The notes under the pieces are model-generated. The model did not search any database. It had not been told where the DNA came from and saw only the letters and a program-made list of their open reading frames with translations. The translations under genes were made by a program, and so were the position numbers. This document shows positions 17,417 to 25,475 of a stretch of DNA of 64,000 bases, in pieces (the stretch's first letter is position 1; each line of letters opens with the position of its first letter). The DNA is from Desulforhopalus sp. IMCC35007 (GTDB lineage Bacteria > Desulfobacterota > Desulfobulbia > Desulfobulbales > Desulfocapsaceae), in the NCBI RefSeq assembly GCF_005116575.1, contig NZ_SWCN01000022.1:1-64000 (forward strand), written 5' to 3'.

Positions 17417-18310
17417 CTAATGCTGGTTACAAAGGATCCTTTTTGGAAATTGTTGAGTGTCGTATAAAAAAGAGGCTTCTAAAATAGCTTCCAGAACGCT
17501 TCCCCCCAGGCAACGAGCTTTGTCTGAGACAGAAAAACAGTACGCTGGATCCTCTCGTGGATCAATATCACCGATTTTGGTCCCCTGGCTGATTTCAGTG
17601 CCACTTCTCAGTAAGCCTCGCAGCACTCCATCAATCCCAGCTACCACGGAGACCCCGGCAACCTGGCCAACCACCCGCCCTGTCTTCACCAGGTCACCTA
17701 TATCCATATCTGTTGTGAATATCCCCGCATGAGGAGATTTCAAAACCCGTTCAATGGTATAGCCAGATACTCCCCCAGGAATTCCTGTATTGGCAGCGGC
17801 CTGGCCTGATCGAATAACCCTGCCCAGATTATGTCCCCTATGGGTCTCAACGACTCGATGCACGTCGGTGCCAGCTGTAAAACCTGGGCCCATACCAATA
17901 ACAAGAGGTGCCTCGTTGCAATGGCTGCCCAGGTTTTTCTTAGCGAGAATAGCATCAACCACAACATCAAAAGGCCTCTGCCGCAAAGTCTGCCAATCCG
18001 GGTCAATCATTACCGGAATACAAGCACCTTGCCAGGTGGCTTCAATCTGGTCCAGGCGCTCTACTTGTTTTGCCACTATCCCTTCAACAGTTGTCTCTGC
18101 AAGGTAGATGGCTTCCGAGAAAGAGACTGTACGTCTTACTGCCAGAGGCCTCTCTGTTTCAAGCATGAGTATGCGGGTAAAGCCTGACATATAGAGACGA
18201 ACTGCAATTCCGGTAGCTATATCTCCGGCCCCTTTGATACATATCCGCAAGTTTTTCAAGTTATTACCTTGCATAGCTGTCCTTGTCTCAGTGGAATACG
18301 ATTCTTTCAT
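17417..18310 (-). CDS. yqeB: Selenium-dependent molybdenum hydroxylase factor (YqeB/EF2563 family)
   Basis: A 297-residue protein matching the stand-alone EF2563 form of the YqeB family, which accompanies selenium-dependent molybdenum hydroxylases. Near residue 25 KGAGDIATGIAVRL is an N-terminal Rossmann-like loop; VDAILAKKN, GMGPGFTAG and the C-terminal block GIDGVLRGLL are conserved. The E. coli YqeB joins an XdhC domain to this module; here the XdhC-type protein is separate at 41951. The exact role is unknown; it probably helps build or insert the selenium-containing cofactor. Start could be ATG 18310 or 18274. Confidence 0.85.
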   Translation of the reverse strand: MKESYSTETRTAMQGNNLKNLRICIKGAGDIATGIAVRLYMSGFTRILMLETERPLAVRRTVSFSEAIYLAETTVEGIVAKQVERLDQIEATWQGACIPVMIDPDWQTLRQRPFDVVVDAILAKKNLGSHCNEAPLVIGMGPGFTAGTDVHRVVETHRGHNLGRVIRSGQAAANTGIPGGVSGYTIERVLKSPHAGIFTTDMDIGDLVKTGRVVGQVAGVSVVAGIDGVLRGLLRSGTEISQGTKIGDIDPREDPAYCFSVSDKARCLGGSVLEAILEASFLYDTQQFPKRILCNQH

Positions 18311-18363
18311 TCTACCCGCTCTAAGCTTGGCTGTAGTTACAGGCTACAGAAGTTATAGTTGGG

Positions 18364-19092
18364 CTAAAAAGTCCAGCGTGCCATAACTTGCAGGGCGTGT
18401 TCATCAAGGTCTTCTCTACCAAGGCGGTTAAGCCACATTTGGTACTCAACCCCAAATGCCAGGTTGTCTGTTGCATGCCAAAGAAGTTGTGGCTGAGTCA
18501 GCAGGTTGTTTTCAGAATCACCTTCTTCAGTAGTGTAATCGGCAAAACCTTCAAAAGAAAATTTCTGACCGGCAATATCAAAGGGAGCATTCCAGACCAA
18601 GGTTAACTGTACCGATTCTCCAGAGAAGTCCGGATCATCGCGATACTGAACATGGGTTTTAAAAAAGAGGAATCCGGGAACTTTCCAGTCAGCACTCAGA
18701 CCACCCATGTAGGTCACTTTATTGGTGAATTTATTAGCATCAATATCCGTTTGTCCTATCACGTAAATATCTTTGAGAAAACCATCCCATGCACCATCAC
18801 CAAGGGTACGCAGAAGACTCAATCTGGGACTCCACTCGAAGTGGATTCCATCTGTCTCATCACGATCATCGAAGTTTCCAACATCTAAAAAGAAAAAACT
18901 GTCACCGTATTTCCAACCGGCAGCGTTGGCTACCGTAAGAATAGCACCCTCCTCGGAGGCACGTTCATAGTTCCAACCATAGAGCAATTCAACTTTTGTT
19001 GAGCTGAAAACAGCCGCAGAAAGAAGAGACGGAATAGCAAGGATGGCAATACCGACCCCAACGACTGTCTTGAGTAATCTTGTAGATTTCAT
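18364..19092 (-). CDS. Tsx-like nucleoside-specific outer-membrane channel
   Basis: Predicted 242-residue outer-membrane beta-barrel. A signal peptide spans about 1-27, ending in LLSAAVF. The mature protein alternates hydrophobic and polar residues, has many Trp/Tyr/Phe girdle residues, and ends in Phe (ARWTF), the usual barrel signal. WNAPF, FFLDVGNFDDRDETDG and the C-terminal pattern resemble Tsx/OmpK channels, which pass nucleosides. AGGAG precedes the ATG. It lies between yqeB and ygfK and probably brings purine bases or nucleosides across the outer membrane. Confidence 0.75.
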   Translation of the reverse strand: MKSTRLLKTVVGVGIAILAIPSLLSAAVFSSTKVELLYGWNYERASEEGAILTVANAAGWKYGDSFFFLDVGNFDDRDETDGIHFEWSPRLSLLRTLGDGAWDGFLKDIYVIGQTDIDANKFTNKVTYMGGLSADWKVPGFLFFKTHVQYRDDPDFSGESVQLTLVWNAPFDIAGQKFSFEGFADYTTEEGDSENNLLTQPQLLWHATDNLAFGVEYQMWLNRLGREDLDEHALQVMARWTF

Positions 19093-19250
19093 GTAAAAAT
19101 TCTCCTATTTAGTTTTTTCCTTTTACCGGCTTTATATAAAGGCAGACCGGTTATACAGATGTGATAACATCAGGTGAAACTGCGGTAGTTCGCCCCTCCT
19201 TTGTGTAATAATCGAGTAACGATAATTGTTGTGTTGGTGGTAGCACGATT

Positions 19251-19287
19251 GTGCCAATGACATGCTAGTTAAGCATATCACTGGCAC
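19251..19287 (-). terminator. Stem-loop after ygfK
   Basis: Inverted repeat GTGCCAATGACATGCT / AGCATATCACTGGCAC, 16-base arms with two mismatches and a 5-base loop. It begins 7 bases after the ygfK stop on the minus strand. Terminator-like position, but no clear U-run follows. Confidence 0.5.
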
Positions 19288-19294
19288 GAGACAT

Positions 19295-22200
19295 TCATGC
19301 CTGTTGAGCTCCATTGAAGAAGGCAAGTTCACCCACGGCTTTTGATAAAACAGCCATGTAAACCGCCTGCTGTAGGTTGACAGAATCCTGCTTATTTTTA
19401 AATTCGACCGTTTTCGCTGAATAATCCGAATTGAGAACAACCCGGACATCTTCATCTTCGTAAGAATAACTGTCAGATCCAATCACAAGTACGGCATTTT
19501 GATCCCCGTTTTTATACTTTAAGGTGTTGTCCGCGCTAAACATGTAGCCAAATTCTGCTAAATCAAAGCTTCTCCTGGTAATATGAAACTTAGGCTTATC
19601 CTTATAGGGTGCGCCACTGGTGGGGCAGAAGGTAGCGCAGTTACCGCATTCGTTGCAGAAATCACCAATATTTAAAATCTGGTATTTTTGACTGATCTGT
19701 ACTGATTCCAGATCGGTGATTTTGGCAACACCGGCCTCAAGCTCCGCCTGTTGAACTGTATATGAAACGGGTTCCATCTGAAATTCCACATTGGCACGGT
19801 TGGGGCAAACTGAAACACATACGCTGCAGATCTCATCGCACTGCAGGCAGCGGGCAGCTTCCGCCTGGGCTGTGGCCTCATCCAGGGTTTTAATGACCAT
19901 CTTAAATCCAGAGCGTTCATCAAACCCGATTTCTGGCATAATAGTTCCAGGCTGTCTGCGAGCTTTTGCTACGCGCAACTCCTCGGCATTAACCGATTTA
20001 GCAAAGAGCCCCGTTACCACCTTATTTTCTTCAACTGCCCGGTCTACGATGGACTCTGCCACATGTTTGCCGTCAGCAATAGCCTTGATCAGAGTAGATG
20101 CACCGCGAGTGGCATCTCCTCCTGCAAATACATTTTTAATCTGTGTTTCATGGGTGACAGGATCTATATTTAGCTTCTTTCCTGGGAAAAAATCGGCATT
20201 TACCCGCTGGCCGATGGCAGTGATCACGCTGTCTGCTTCCAGCTCAAATTCGGACCCTTCAATTTTGATCGGACGGGGTCTACCGCTGTCGTCGACGGGC
20301 CCAAGTTTCATCTGAAAACAGCGATTGGATTTGACTCGTCCATCTTGAACCAGCATACATTCAGGCGCCGTCAGCTCGATGAGATTAACCTCTTCATCAA
20401 GCATACCTATGACTTCTTCCAGAGCTGCGGGCATTTCTTCCTTGGTGCGGCGGTAAATGAGATTTACCTCCCCGTCTGGCCCAACCAGACGCTTGGCTGT
20501 TCGTGCTGCGTCCATTGCGGAGTTACCGCCGCCGATAATCACCACTTTTTTGCCGAGATCGATTTTTTCACCCCGGCGTACTGCGCTTAAAAAGTCCAGG
20601 TTATCCCAGACACCTTCGGCATCTTCACCCGGGACTCCGAGTTTCACGCCTTCCTGTGCACCAATTGCCACATAGATGTAGTCAAACTCTCCTACCATCG
20701 CGTCAAATTTTGGCTGGTCAATGGCAGCGCTGTAGTGAATCTTGACGCCTAAAGAGAGAATGGCATCGATATCTTTTTTAATCGAGTCATCATCAAGGCG
20801 GAAAGTTGGGATGGCATCGGATGCCCAGCCGCCGGCAATCTTTTTACTCTCAAATATTTCCACATCAAAACCTTGTAATGCGAGGAAATAGGCACAGGAA
20901 AGCCCAGACGGTCCGGCACCAATAATACCTACCTTTATTCCGTTAGAGGCAGCGGGGGTGAGGTACGGCTGATCACCGGCTGTCTGGATGACAAATCTTT
21001 TTATTTCTCTTATGAGCAGAGGGTTGTCATAGTTGATTCGGGTACATTTGGATTGACAGAGATGATCACAGACCATTCCCTGAATATTTGGGAAAGGGTT
21101 TGTTTCGAGAATAACTTTACGAGCTTTCTCATAATCCCCCTGAGCGGTATAGTAGAGATAGCTGGGAATATCCTGTGAGGCAGGGCAGGTTGACATGCAG
21201 GGCGCCTTGATACAGTCAAAGGGACCAAGTGGTGTCTCGGTCTTGATGCTGTCATAGGGATAGCTCTCTTTTTTGTAGTTTCCGTCAATCACTACTGCTG
21301 CGGCATATTTTTGGAGATTATTCCAGCCGGCCGTTTTTACCTCCTGGGTTTTGCCGCTTCTTGCCACAACAAATTCATCAATGCTCTTCGCTCCTGCAGC
21401 AGCAAATTCCTCCTCCAGGGTCTCAAGATATTGAGACAACCGACCATACCCACCAGGCCTTAGCAGATCCGAGCAGGTGGTAATCGGCTTTAAATCACAG
21501 GCGAGAACACTGCCTACATTCTCATAGCTGGTTCCGGCGGAAAAAGAGATATCTAGTTTTCCCTTAAACTCATCCTGCAAGCGCCTGGCAAGGTTAATAC
21601 TGATAGGATGCAGGGCGCGGCCACTCATGTAGACCATTTGTTCGTTGTCCGGTAGATTCTGGTCTTTGTTTGTGGTCTCAAGTGTGTTGGTGAGCTTAAT
21701 GTTGAATTCAACACCAATTTTTTTGGCACTTTCTAAAAGTGATTTAATCAGAGCTACACCATCAGGATATTTCAGATCATGATCAAAGGCGAGATCAGGA
21801 ACCTGAACCTTAAACCCTAGTTTAGTGTTGAGAATACCACGAACGTCGGTATCGCCGAGCAGTGTAGGATTGAGCTTAATGGTGGTATGGAGTTTTCGTT
21901 CTTCTACAAAATAGCGGCCAATCTTTTCAACTTCGTCGGGTGGGCAACCGTGCATGGTGGATACCGTGACGTTGTCTGACATGCAGTCAGAGATCTGTAA
22001 CTCTTTTACTCTTGGATAGAAGGTTGCAATCTGCTCAATTTTTTCTGCTTTTTCCTTGCTGCAATCCGCCATTCTGTCCAAAAATCTTTGCACGGTCGGG
22101 CTGAGAATACCTTCGAGGTTATAACCAACACTCATATTAAAGATAAATCCTGGAACACCCGCTTCTCCCCAGCCGAATTTGTCCTTTAGTATGTGCATGA

Positions 22201-22588
22201 TAATCCATGCATTGAGATACTCATCAAAGGATTCATCAAGCTTTAATTCCTGGGACCATTCACAGTTGTACCCCTCATCTCCCATGTCAATACAGGGCTT
22301 GGTCACTTCAAGTTCATCGAGGATCTGAATAGTCTTCAGTTCTATATACCTGCCACCTGTAAGCCAGGCCGCAATCAGATTCTGGGAAAGCTGGGTGTGG
22401 GGGCCGGCTGCAACACCCACAGGGGTTTCAAGCAGATGCCCGTAACGATGCATGCGGAAAGGATCACTTGGTTTGGGAACAAAGAAAAGATCTTTTTCAA
22501 TACCGAAGATTCGCCCTTTCTTTTCATCTTCAAGAATCCATTTCAGCAGCGTCTTGATATCGCAAACGTATAATTTATCACTGGTCAT
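19295..22588 (-). CDS. ygfK: Putative selenate reductase-type flavin/iron-sulfur oxidoreductase YgfK
   Basis: A 1097-residue cytoplasmic oxidoreductase. The first ~430 residues form a dihydropyrimidine-dehydrogenase-like TIM-barrel region (TPVGVAAGPHTQL). The middle holds cysteine clusters and a glutamate-synthase-small-subunit-like part with two dinucleotide folds, GIIGAGPSGLSCAY near residue 550 and VIIGGGNSAMDAART near 690. The C-terminal third has ferredoxin-type clusters (CLQCDEICSVCVSVCP and CNECGNCATFCP). The family is linked to selenium-dependent molybdenum hydroxylases and urate or selenate reduction. It could pass electrons between NAD(P)H and the xanthine dehydrogenase of the island. 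AGGAGACT precedes the ATG. hyuA ends 1 base upstream. Confidence 0.9.
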   Translation of the reverse strand: MTSDKLYVCDIKTLLKWILEDEKKGRIFGIEKDLFFVPKPSDPFRMHRYGHLLETPVGVAAGPHTQLSQNLIAAWLTGGRYIELKTIQILDELEVTKPCIDMGDEGYNCEWSQELKLDESFDEYLNAWIIMHILKDKFGWGEAGVPGFIFNMSVGYNLEGILSPTVQRFLDRMADCSKEKAEKIEQIATFYPRVKELQISDCMSDNVTVSTMHGCPPDEVEKIGRYFVEERKLHTTIKLNPTLLGDTDVRGILNTKLGFKVQVPDLAFDHDLKYPDGVALIKSLLESAKKIGVEFNIKLTNTLETTNKDQNLPDNEQMVYMSGRALHPISINLARRLQDEFKGKLDISFSAGTSYENVGSVLACDLKPITTCSDLLRPGGYGRLSQYLETLEEEFAAAGAKSIDEFVVARSGKTQEVKTAGWNNLQKYAAAVVIDGNYKKESYPYDSIKTETPLGPFDCIKAPCMSTCPASQDIPSYLYYTAQGDYEKARKVILETNPFPNIQGMVCDHLCQSKCTRINYDNPLLIREIKRFVIQTAGDQPYLTPAASNGIKVGIIGAGPSGLSCAYFLALQGFDVEIFESKKIAGGWASDAIPTFRLDDDSIKKDIDAILSLGVKIHYSAAIDQPKFDAMVGEFDYIYVAIGAQEGVKLGVPGEDAEGVWDNLDFLSAVRRGEKIDLGKKVVIIGGGNSAMDAARTAKRLVGPDGEVNLIYRRTKEEMPAALEEVIGMLDEEVNLIELTAPECMLVQDGRVKSNRCFQMKLGPVDDSGRPRPIKIEGSEFELEADSVITAIGQRVNADFFPGKKLNIDPVTHETQIKNVFAGGDATRGASTLIKAIADGKHVAESIVDRAVEENKVVTGLFAKSVNAEELRVAKARRQPGTIMPEIGFDERSGFKMVIKTLDEATAQAEAARCLQCDEICSVCVSVCPNRANVEFQMEPVSYTVQQAELEAGVAKITDLESVQISQKYQILNIGDFCNECGNCATFCPTSGAPYKDKPKFHITRRSFDLAEFGYMFSADNTLKYKNGDQNAVLVIGSDSYSYEDEDVRVVLNSDYSAKTVEFKNKQDSVNLQQAVYMAVLSKAVGELAFFNGAQQA

Positions 22589-22589
22589 A

Positions 22590-23999
22590 TTAGTCTCCTG
22601 TTACTGTGCTGTTTTTAACCGCCTGTCTGCGATTAACATATTGTCCCCATCCTTTTTCCACCAGAAGCTGCCCTTCATGGACAACAAGTTGACCACGAAT
22701 GATGGTTGTGGTTGGCCAACCACGAACACTCATCCCCTCATAGGGAGAGTAGTCAGCGTTTTGACGAAGGTTTTTCGGGGTAAGTATCTTTTCATTTTTA
22801 AGATTTGGATCAAAGACGATCACATCAGCGTCTGCTCCCGGGGCAAGATGTCCCTTCTGGGGAAAGAGTCCCATGAGTTTAGCCGGAGCCGTTGATACAA
22901 CTTCCACAAAACGGGAAAGAGAGATTTTTTTCTTCAGTACACCTTCAGAAAAGAGAAGAGGCAACCTGGTTTCAACCCCTGGAATACCGCCGGGAGCGAG
23001 CCTGAAATCATCTTTACCTTTTGCTAGTTTAGCGCTGAAGTTAAAAGAACAGTGGTCGGTTGCCACAACATCAATTGTCCCCCTGGCAAGGCCCTGCCAT
23101 AAGGCATCAATATCTTCTTTTTTACGGGGAGGAGGAGCCATTATATACTGCAACCCTTTGTTATCTGATTCTTGATAACAGGAATCTGTCAGTAACAGAT
23201 GTTGCGGGCAGACCTCTGCGTAAACCTCAAGACCTCTGTCTCTTGCAGACTCAATTACCAGAAGGCCTGCAGCCGTTGAGAGGTGGACAATATAAATGGG
23301 AACACCACCAAGGGCTTCAGACATACTGATGAGCCGGAATATAGCCTCCACCTCGGAGCAGGCCGGTCTTGTCAGGGAGTGAGAGTATGGATCTTTAGCC
23401 TGTTTTTTGGAGAGCCTGCTGCTTAAAAAGTCTATAATATCGTTATTTTCAGCGTGATAGGTGGTGAGCAGGCCGATCTCTTTCGCCCGCTGAAGAACAG
23501 AGAGTATCTGGAGGTCATGCAGACGACCGCTGTAGGTCATATAGACTTTAGCAGACGAAACCCCAGCTTTCAGCAGTGTTGCACATTCATCCAGGATGTT
23601 CGCATCTACATGTTGAAAAACCCCGTGTATGCCAAAATCAACAACGGAATTACGGCCCCCTTCTTCTTTATACGCATCAACCTGATGCATAAGAGAGCAG
23701 TTATCCGGTCCAAAGGAGGGGTGCTCCACCACACAGGTGGTGCCTCCAAAGGCGGCTGCCACAGAACCTTCATAAAAACCGTCGGAAACTTTGTTGTCTC
23801 CGATATGAAGATTAAGATGGGTGTGGGCGTCGATGCCACCCGGCATGAGGTATTTACCGGTGGCATCAATCTCAATACTGCCCGGACAATCTAAAGAATC
23901 TCCAAAACGCTTAATCTTGCCACTCGAAATGAGCAGATCCGCATTAAAGGACTTTTCAGCGGTGACAATCAGGCCGTTTTTAATGAGGATATCTTGCAT
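22590..23999 (-). CDS. hyuA: Dihydropyrimidinase/hydantoinase family hydrolase
   Basis: Cytoplasmic amidohydrolase of 469 residues, close to the E. coli HyuA (YgeZ) length. GGIDAHTHLN gives the two metal His near residues 59-61, SAKVYMTYSG holds the Lys that is carbamylated, and DVVATDHCSF supplies the later Asp. It hydrolyses a cyclic amide bond, here most likely in a purine-derived hydantoin-like or imide ring. It is directly followed by ygfK and preceded by ssnA after a 40-base gap, so all three are one transcript. Confidence 0.9.
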   Translation of the reverse strand: MQDILIKNGLIVTAEKSFNADLLISSGKIKRFGDSLDCPGSIEIDATGKYLMPGGIDAHTHLNLHIGDNKVSDGFYEGSVAAAFGGTTCVVEHPSFGPDNCSLMHQVDAYKEEGGRNSVVDFGIHGVFQHVDANILDECATLLKAGVSSAKVYMTYSGRLHDLQILSVLQRAKEIGLLTTYHAENNDIIDFLSSRLSKKQAKDPYSHSLTRPACSEVEAIFRLISMSEALGGVPIYIVHLSTAAGLLVIESARDRGLEVYAEVCPQHLLLTDSCYQESDNKGLQYIMAPPPRKKEDIDALWQGLARGTIDVVATDHCSFNFSAKLAKGKDDFRLAPGGIPGVETRLPLLFSEGVLKKKISLSRFVEVVSTAPAKLMGLFPQKGHLAPGADADVIVFDPNLKNEKILTPKNLRQNADYSPYEGMSVRGWPTTTIIRGQLVVHEGQLLVEKGWGQYVNRRQAVKNSTVTGD

Positions 24000-24041
24000 A
24001 ACAGTCCCAGGTAGAATTTTTAAATATTCTCTACAATCGGC

Positions 24042-25319
24042 TTATAACTTACTCCAGAGCTTTCTTCCCATCTCTCGTGCGTGCTGTAGCACTTCCTTTT
24101 CATCCACGGTGGTGATTTTACGGTTTTCCACCAGCAACTTGCCCTTAGCTATGACAGTCTCAACGTGGCGGGCGTCTATACCGTAGACGAAATGGCCAAG
24201 AAAATTATCCTGGGTCAGCTCGGTTGGAGCATCGTAGTCAAGGATAACCAGGTTGTTGTCCCCGTCACCCGCGGTACCGGTTGACTCAATATAGCGGTGG
24301 ACATTACGAAAGCGGTTATAGATAGTATCAAAGCCGATACCTTCAGTTGCCTGACCGGAAAGAAAAGCAGCCTTGGCGCTACGCAGCATGTCACAGTGCA
24401 TACCGTCAACACCAAGCATCATCTGGTCCGCCAGTTCACCGTAGCTACCCAGACCAACGTTATTGTTCTGGTTGGACTCAACGTTCTGAACAATGGTTAC
24501 CTTGGAGTTTTTGAGCAATTTTCGCTCGTTATCAGAGAGATGGATACAGTGTCCCAGAATAGATTTGCTGAGTTCCAAGGCACCGGTATCGTGCAATCGC
24601 TCAACAACTCGTTTCCCGTAGGTAGCCTCGGAGTGGGCTTGATCAGATTTGTCCTCGGCCACATGAATATGCAGGCCGGTTTCATGTTTTTTGGCAAGAG
24701 CAATGGAATCGCTCAGTAATTTCTCACCCACAGTAAAAGAGGCGTGCAACCCTACATGTCCAGGCCGACCTGAAGCAAGAAAGGCATCGGTTTCAGCAAG
24801 CCCCTGTTCTCTTATTTTTTCACCATCACGGTCAGACATCTCATAGCAGAGCATGTGGGAAATACCAACCCGATCAAAAGCTTTGGCAATAATCTCGAGA
24901 GAACCATCAATGGCAAAGGGAGAGGCATGATGATCTATGCAAAAAGTGACGCCGCTCTTGGCGCAGTAGATGGCCGATGCCAGGGCACTGGCCTCGATCA
25001 TCTCCAGATCCAGGCGTTTGTCTATATGCCACCAGACATATTCGAGTATTTCAGGGAAATTAGTCGGGATACTTCTGGGAGCAGGCATTCCTCTGGCCAG
25101 CGTCGAATAGATGTGGTGATGTCCGCAGCCAAAGGCTTTTGTGACATATTTCCCCTGGCAGTCAATGACAGAATCACCTGATGCGAGAGCATCAACTCCT
25201 GGAATCCTTGAAGATAAGCTGATTGAGCCAGTCGGGCCTGCTTCAACTGCCAGATCGGTGCTGCTGATTTTAAAATTCTGCCAGTCTATAAACTTCGCGT
25301 CTTTTAAATATAAGGTCAT
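24042..25319 (-). CDS. ssnA: Putative aminohydrolase SsnA
   Basis: 425-residue member of the amidohydrolase superfamily (E. coli SsnA about 440). GCGHHHIYSTLARG near residue 70 contributes metal ligands; HIHVAEDKSD, ILGHCIHLSD and LGVDGMHCDM follow in the usual order. The substrate is not proven; in related clusters it is placed in purine ring degradation. A GGGGGGAG lies right before ATG 25319. It follows xdhD after 157 bases and precedes hyuA. Confidence 0.9.
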   Translation of the reverse strand: MTLYLKDAKFIDWQNFKISSTDLAVEAGPTGSISLSSRIPGVDALASGDSVIDCQGKYVTKAFGCGHHHIYSTLARGMPAPRSIPTNFPEILEYVWWHIDKRLDLEMIEASALASAIYCAKSGVTFCIDHHASPFAIDGSLEIIAKAFDRVGISHMLCYEMSDRDGEKIREQGLAETDAFLASGRPGHVGLHASFTVGEKLLSDSIALAKKHETGLHIHVAEDKSDQAHSEATYGKRVVERLHDTGALELSKSILGHCIHLSDNERKLLKNSKVTIVQNVESNQNNNVGLGSYGELADQMMLGVDGMHCDMLRSAKAAFLSGQATEGIGFDTIYNRFRNVHRYIESTGTAGDGDNNLVILDYDAPTELTQDNFLGHFVYGIDARHVETVIAKGKLLVENRKITTVDEKEVLQHAREMGRKLWSKL

Positions 25320-25475
25320 GGTCTCCCCCCGGGATAAATGTTTCTCGTTTACTGTTTGATCTCTCTTTTACTCATAATAAACTCGTTAATAGCTTATTCA
25401 GAGCTTCAGATGGCTCAGTCCAAAAATTTGATGTTCAGGTAAGGTAGACTTCGGATCGGAATTTTTACGACGCCA

